NCBI GenBank assembly: GCA_025765595.1
Contig: JAIVFH010000038.1
Span: forward strand, 242,880-306,879
Reading direction: 5' to 3'
Length of the DNA: 64,000 bases
From: Obelidium mucronatum
Lineage: Eukaryota > Chytridiomycota > Chytridiomycetes > Chytridiales > Chytriomycetaceae
How positions within the stretch are numbered: position 1 is the first letter of the stretch; every line of letters starts with the position of its first letter. The notes beneath the pieces were generated by a model. That model saw only the letters and a list, made by a program, of their open reading frames with translations. It was not told where the DNA came from and did no database searches. Positions 61,798 to 64,000 of this stretch are shown one piece after another. The translations under genes and the position numbers were made by a program.

Positions 61798-63281
61798 TTA
61801 ATCTGAATCTGAAAGACAGTCTGAAAGATGGTAAAATCTCTCGTCACAATCTGAAAGTATTTGAATTGCGGCATTGAGCCGAGTATAGCCTCCATGATAA
61901 GGTTCCAACCTCCAGTTTGACTTCTCAATGCCTTCCTCACACACAGAACGAAGCAGCAAAAGAATGAAATCCTTAGAAAAAATATCCATTGACTTGCGAA
62001 TGATTTGTAAACATAGTAAGAAGCACCTTTGACTTCAAGAAGTTCTTGAAAGGATAACCGCAAATAGTCTTCCTTATATGACAGAATCATACCCCAATCA
62101 ATGAAAGGACTCAACACAATTGGGCCAAACACACTGTGCAATAGAGCTGCTCCTTCAGGTTCAGTGAAATTCCAGTGTATATCAATCACACTACATATCC
62201 CATCAGTATTTTTGTCCAGTCTGGCATTATGATCTGGCTGCATTCTCCGAAAATGGGTGACTGCTGCAACAAATATGGGACACCAAGCTTTGGTATAAGA
62301 AGCCTCATAGGCTTTGCTAAAGTTCCCCCACCAATCCACTTCTCCTTTGGATTCCCTCCCACCTTCTGCCACCCACTTCAAGTGTTTGAAAGGAACCTTG
62401 GCACACTCTTCATCAAATGCCTTGACTTGTTTCAGTCTCAAGAATTGGAAAACTTTGATTATTGCCTTGACCAGAGTATCATCATGCAGGCAACCATGAC
62501 TCACATAATCCTGGAGCACATCCAGATACTCACACAGGACATTCTCTTTCTTTCTTCTTCCAATATACTCAAACATTGCTGTCTTGACATATAGGCTTTT
62601 ACCAACAGTTTGAATCAAGATATTGTGCAATCGAGCTGATGGGTCAGGGTAAAATATGTGGCTTGTGGCACTTGTCCAGTACTCCAATGCCGCCCTGTTG
62701 GCACTCCAAACAGCCGCAGATATCACCACATCATCAAATGTGTTGCTGAAGTCACTGCCTTGTGTCTGAAACAGGAGGTGCAGGATTGGGGATGAGTGTG
62801 AATGGTTGACTGCTGCCAATTTTGAAAGGTGGGTGAGAGGAAGAGCAGCAGGCCACATTGCTTGATAATTCCCTTGTTTCAGAAAGAAAGTGAACCAGGG
62901 ATTGATCCACCGGGGAAACAAAGGACTGCACTGCAACAGGGTCTCTTTCTTTTCATCAGGAACTGGTCCAGCAATAATGCACATTGCAACAACATCCCAA
63001 TCCAGGGCAATATCAGAGCCTCGCGCATGGCAAAGAACCTTGCCAGCCAGTACCATTCGGTAAGTAAAGGGGAAGGTGGGATATGTTGATCCTGCACCAG
63101 TTTGATCAATGAGGCAGGTGGGAAAGGGTTGATGTTGACAGTGTTTCAAGACAAACAACATGTCTTGGATGGCAGATCTAAGTCCACGGCATGATTTTTG
63201 CAATTGGTGTAGGGTTTGGCCTCCAGCTAGAGTAAGAGGAATGTGTTGTAGGATCATCTGGAAGACTTCAGCAGGAAACAT
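61798..63281 (-). CDS. F-box-like protein of a lineage-specific type
   Basis: The ATG at 63281 opens MFPAEVFQMILQHIPLTLAG and LHQLQKSCRGLRSAIQDM, an F-box-like N-terminus (P.EV...IL.H...). A ~430-residue region follows with spaced hydrophobic/Trp motifs (FPRWINPWFTFFLKQGNYQA, VISAAVWSANRAALEYWTSA, WWGNFSKAYEASYTKAWCP), possibly degenerate ankyrin-like repeats. Near 61985, in a six-T run, the frame should change to read SKDFILLLLRSVCEEGIEKS, ending at 61798. The unshifted frame ends at 61767. F-box proteins recruit substrates to SCF ubiquitin ligases. Here the assignment rests on the N-terminus alone. The open frame upstream of 63281 is hydrophobic filler. Confidence 0.55.
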
Positions 63282-63378
63282 ATTGGTGATTTGGAGTTTA
63301 ATTAAAATATGAAAAATACAAAACAAACAAGAAATAAAGATAACAAAAAAAAAAGAATCCAACGGCAAGCATCCAATA

Positions 63379-64000
63379 TCAATCCAAATAGACCAATCCA
63401 GGGGTTTTGGCGTTGTAGCCTTTTCCACTATATGGCCTTGGATCCCGCACATAGACCCTCAGAAATTTCATTTGTTTGGCCTCATTCTTTATAGTGAGAG
63501 TATCCCATATGGTATTTGAAGGAATCAATGCGCGTGTTGGCAAAAATTCAAACTTGTTTCTGAGAGCCTCTTTGAGACTTCTTTTGAATTTTTCCAAGTC
63601 TGTTACGGCTGTGTTGTCTCCCTGAAGCCTTCTAGATTTGAAGGTACCCAGATATGTCAAGAGGTAGGAAAAGTACGGTGCCAGTAATCCAAGCTTTTTT
63701 CCTCCTTTGGTAGCCAATATCCCAGCAATACGACTCTCATCCATTGTAATGAACTCTTCCAGTTTGGAATCATAGTCATTCACTACACTACCTGAAGTAT
63801 ACTTGACAATTTGGAATGGTGGATTATTCTTTGGGTCTACCAGTCTAGATATAGCCGCTTTAGAAAGGTCCAATGTTCTGAGCATGCGGGGATGATGGTC
63901 AGGGAATCTTCTCAAAGCTGCAGGAATAGAATTGATGAGGGATAGCGCCAGCAGTTTCACCAGCTCTTGTATTACTTCCTTCTCACTTCTGTGGTTCAAA
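63379..64000 (-). CDS. Unrecognised protein, 3' part; gene starts beyond the right edge
   Basis: Over 205 codons open to the window edge with no ATG at the 5' side, so the start lies outside. The sequence reads SEKEVIQELVKLLALSLINS, LRTLDLSKAAISRLVDPKNN, DESRIAGILATKGGKKLGLL, FEFLPTRALIPSNTIWDTL, and ends KGYNAKTPGLVYLD. It is mixed helix and strand with a basic middle. No conserved domain is recognised. The C-terminal YVRDPRPYSGKGY is unusual and may aid a search. Confidence 0.55.
   Translation of the reverse strand, partial: LNHRSEKEVIQELVKLLALSLINSIPAALRRFPDHHPRMLRTLDLSKAAISRLVDPKNNPPFQIVKYTSGSVVNDYDSKLEEFITMDESRIAGILATKGGKKLGLLAPYFSYLLTYLGTFKSRRLQGDNTAVTDLEKFKRSLKEALRNKFEFLPTRALIPSNTIWDTLTIKNEAKQMKFLRVYVRDPRPYSGKGYNAKTPGLVYLD

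Overview
The window looks like nuclear DNA of an early-diverging, probably zoosporic (chytrid-like) fungus. Genes are intron-rich. The introns are mostly short, with GTRNGT-type donors, CTNAY branch points and (C/T)AG acceptors. Intergenic gaps are often 20-60 bases. Gene content is eukaryotic: OLA1, the SNARE Vti1, an importin-alpha-like ARM protein, an Rpp38/Pop3-like RNase P subunit, a MYND finger protein, and secreted LysM, leucine-rich-repeat and propeller-lectin proteins. TTAGGG microtracts occur in the right part. The phylum is an inference; no rRNA gene or complete canonical tRNA gene is present to test it.

Left part (1-27 kb) is a gene-dense host region. It starts with the end of OLA1, then an interrupted secreted Ser/Thr-rich gene and a very large minus-strand gene that appears to alternate LRR blocks with PLL-type lectin propellers. 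After a mitochondrial 3-hydroxyisobutyrate dehydrogenase come four consecutive plus-strand genes, each with a mitochondrial-type leader and two HMG boxes (TFAM/Abf2-like architecture), interrupted by one antiparallel PHI-1/EXORDIUM-like gene. Next are a Lys/Ser/Asp-rich protein, a MYND protein, the Rpp38-like gene, three poorly recognised genes and the importin-alpha-like gene.

Centre (27-35 kb): a GC-rich, apparently complete tyrosine-recombinase retrotransposon of the DIRS superfamily (gag-like ORF, RT-RNase H, tyrosine recombinase; A1-ORFs-B1-A2-B2 split direct repeats of the PAT/Ngaro kind). It sits just upstream of a small secreted chitin-binding-type gene. Its paralogue, which carries two LysM domains, lies on the other side of the element. 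The gag-like ORF has a 403-base intron packed with short GC-rich hairpins.

Right-centre (35-49 kb): a VWA-domain protein, a C2 plus class 3 lipase protein, VTI1, a zinc-finger protein, a glycosyltransferase-like protein, and a kinase-Sel1-NACHT STAND protein resembling NLR-type signalling receptors.

Right end (49-64 kb) has a subtelomere-like make-up: a 31-bp palindromic satellite, a ~190-bp satellite, two 15-bp AGCGCT arrays in opposite orientation about 8 kb apart, several tRNA-like (box A/box B) sequences and SINE-like units, TTAGGG microtracts, and a few unrecognised genes, one running off the right edge.

A window-wide caution: many otherwise convincing genes need a one-base frame change, most often +1, inside an exon. 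Single-base assembly insertions are the simplest explanation, but the pattern is reported as a finding. Exon joins below were inferred by eye.
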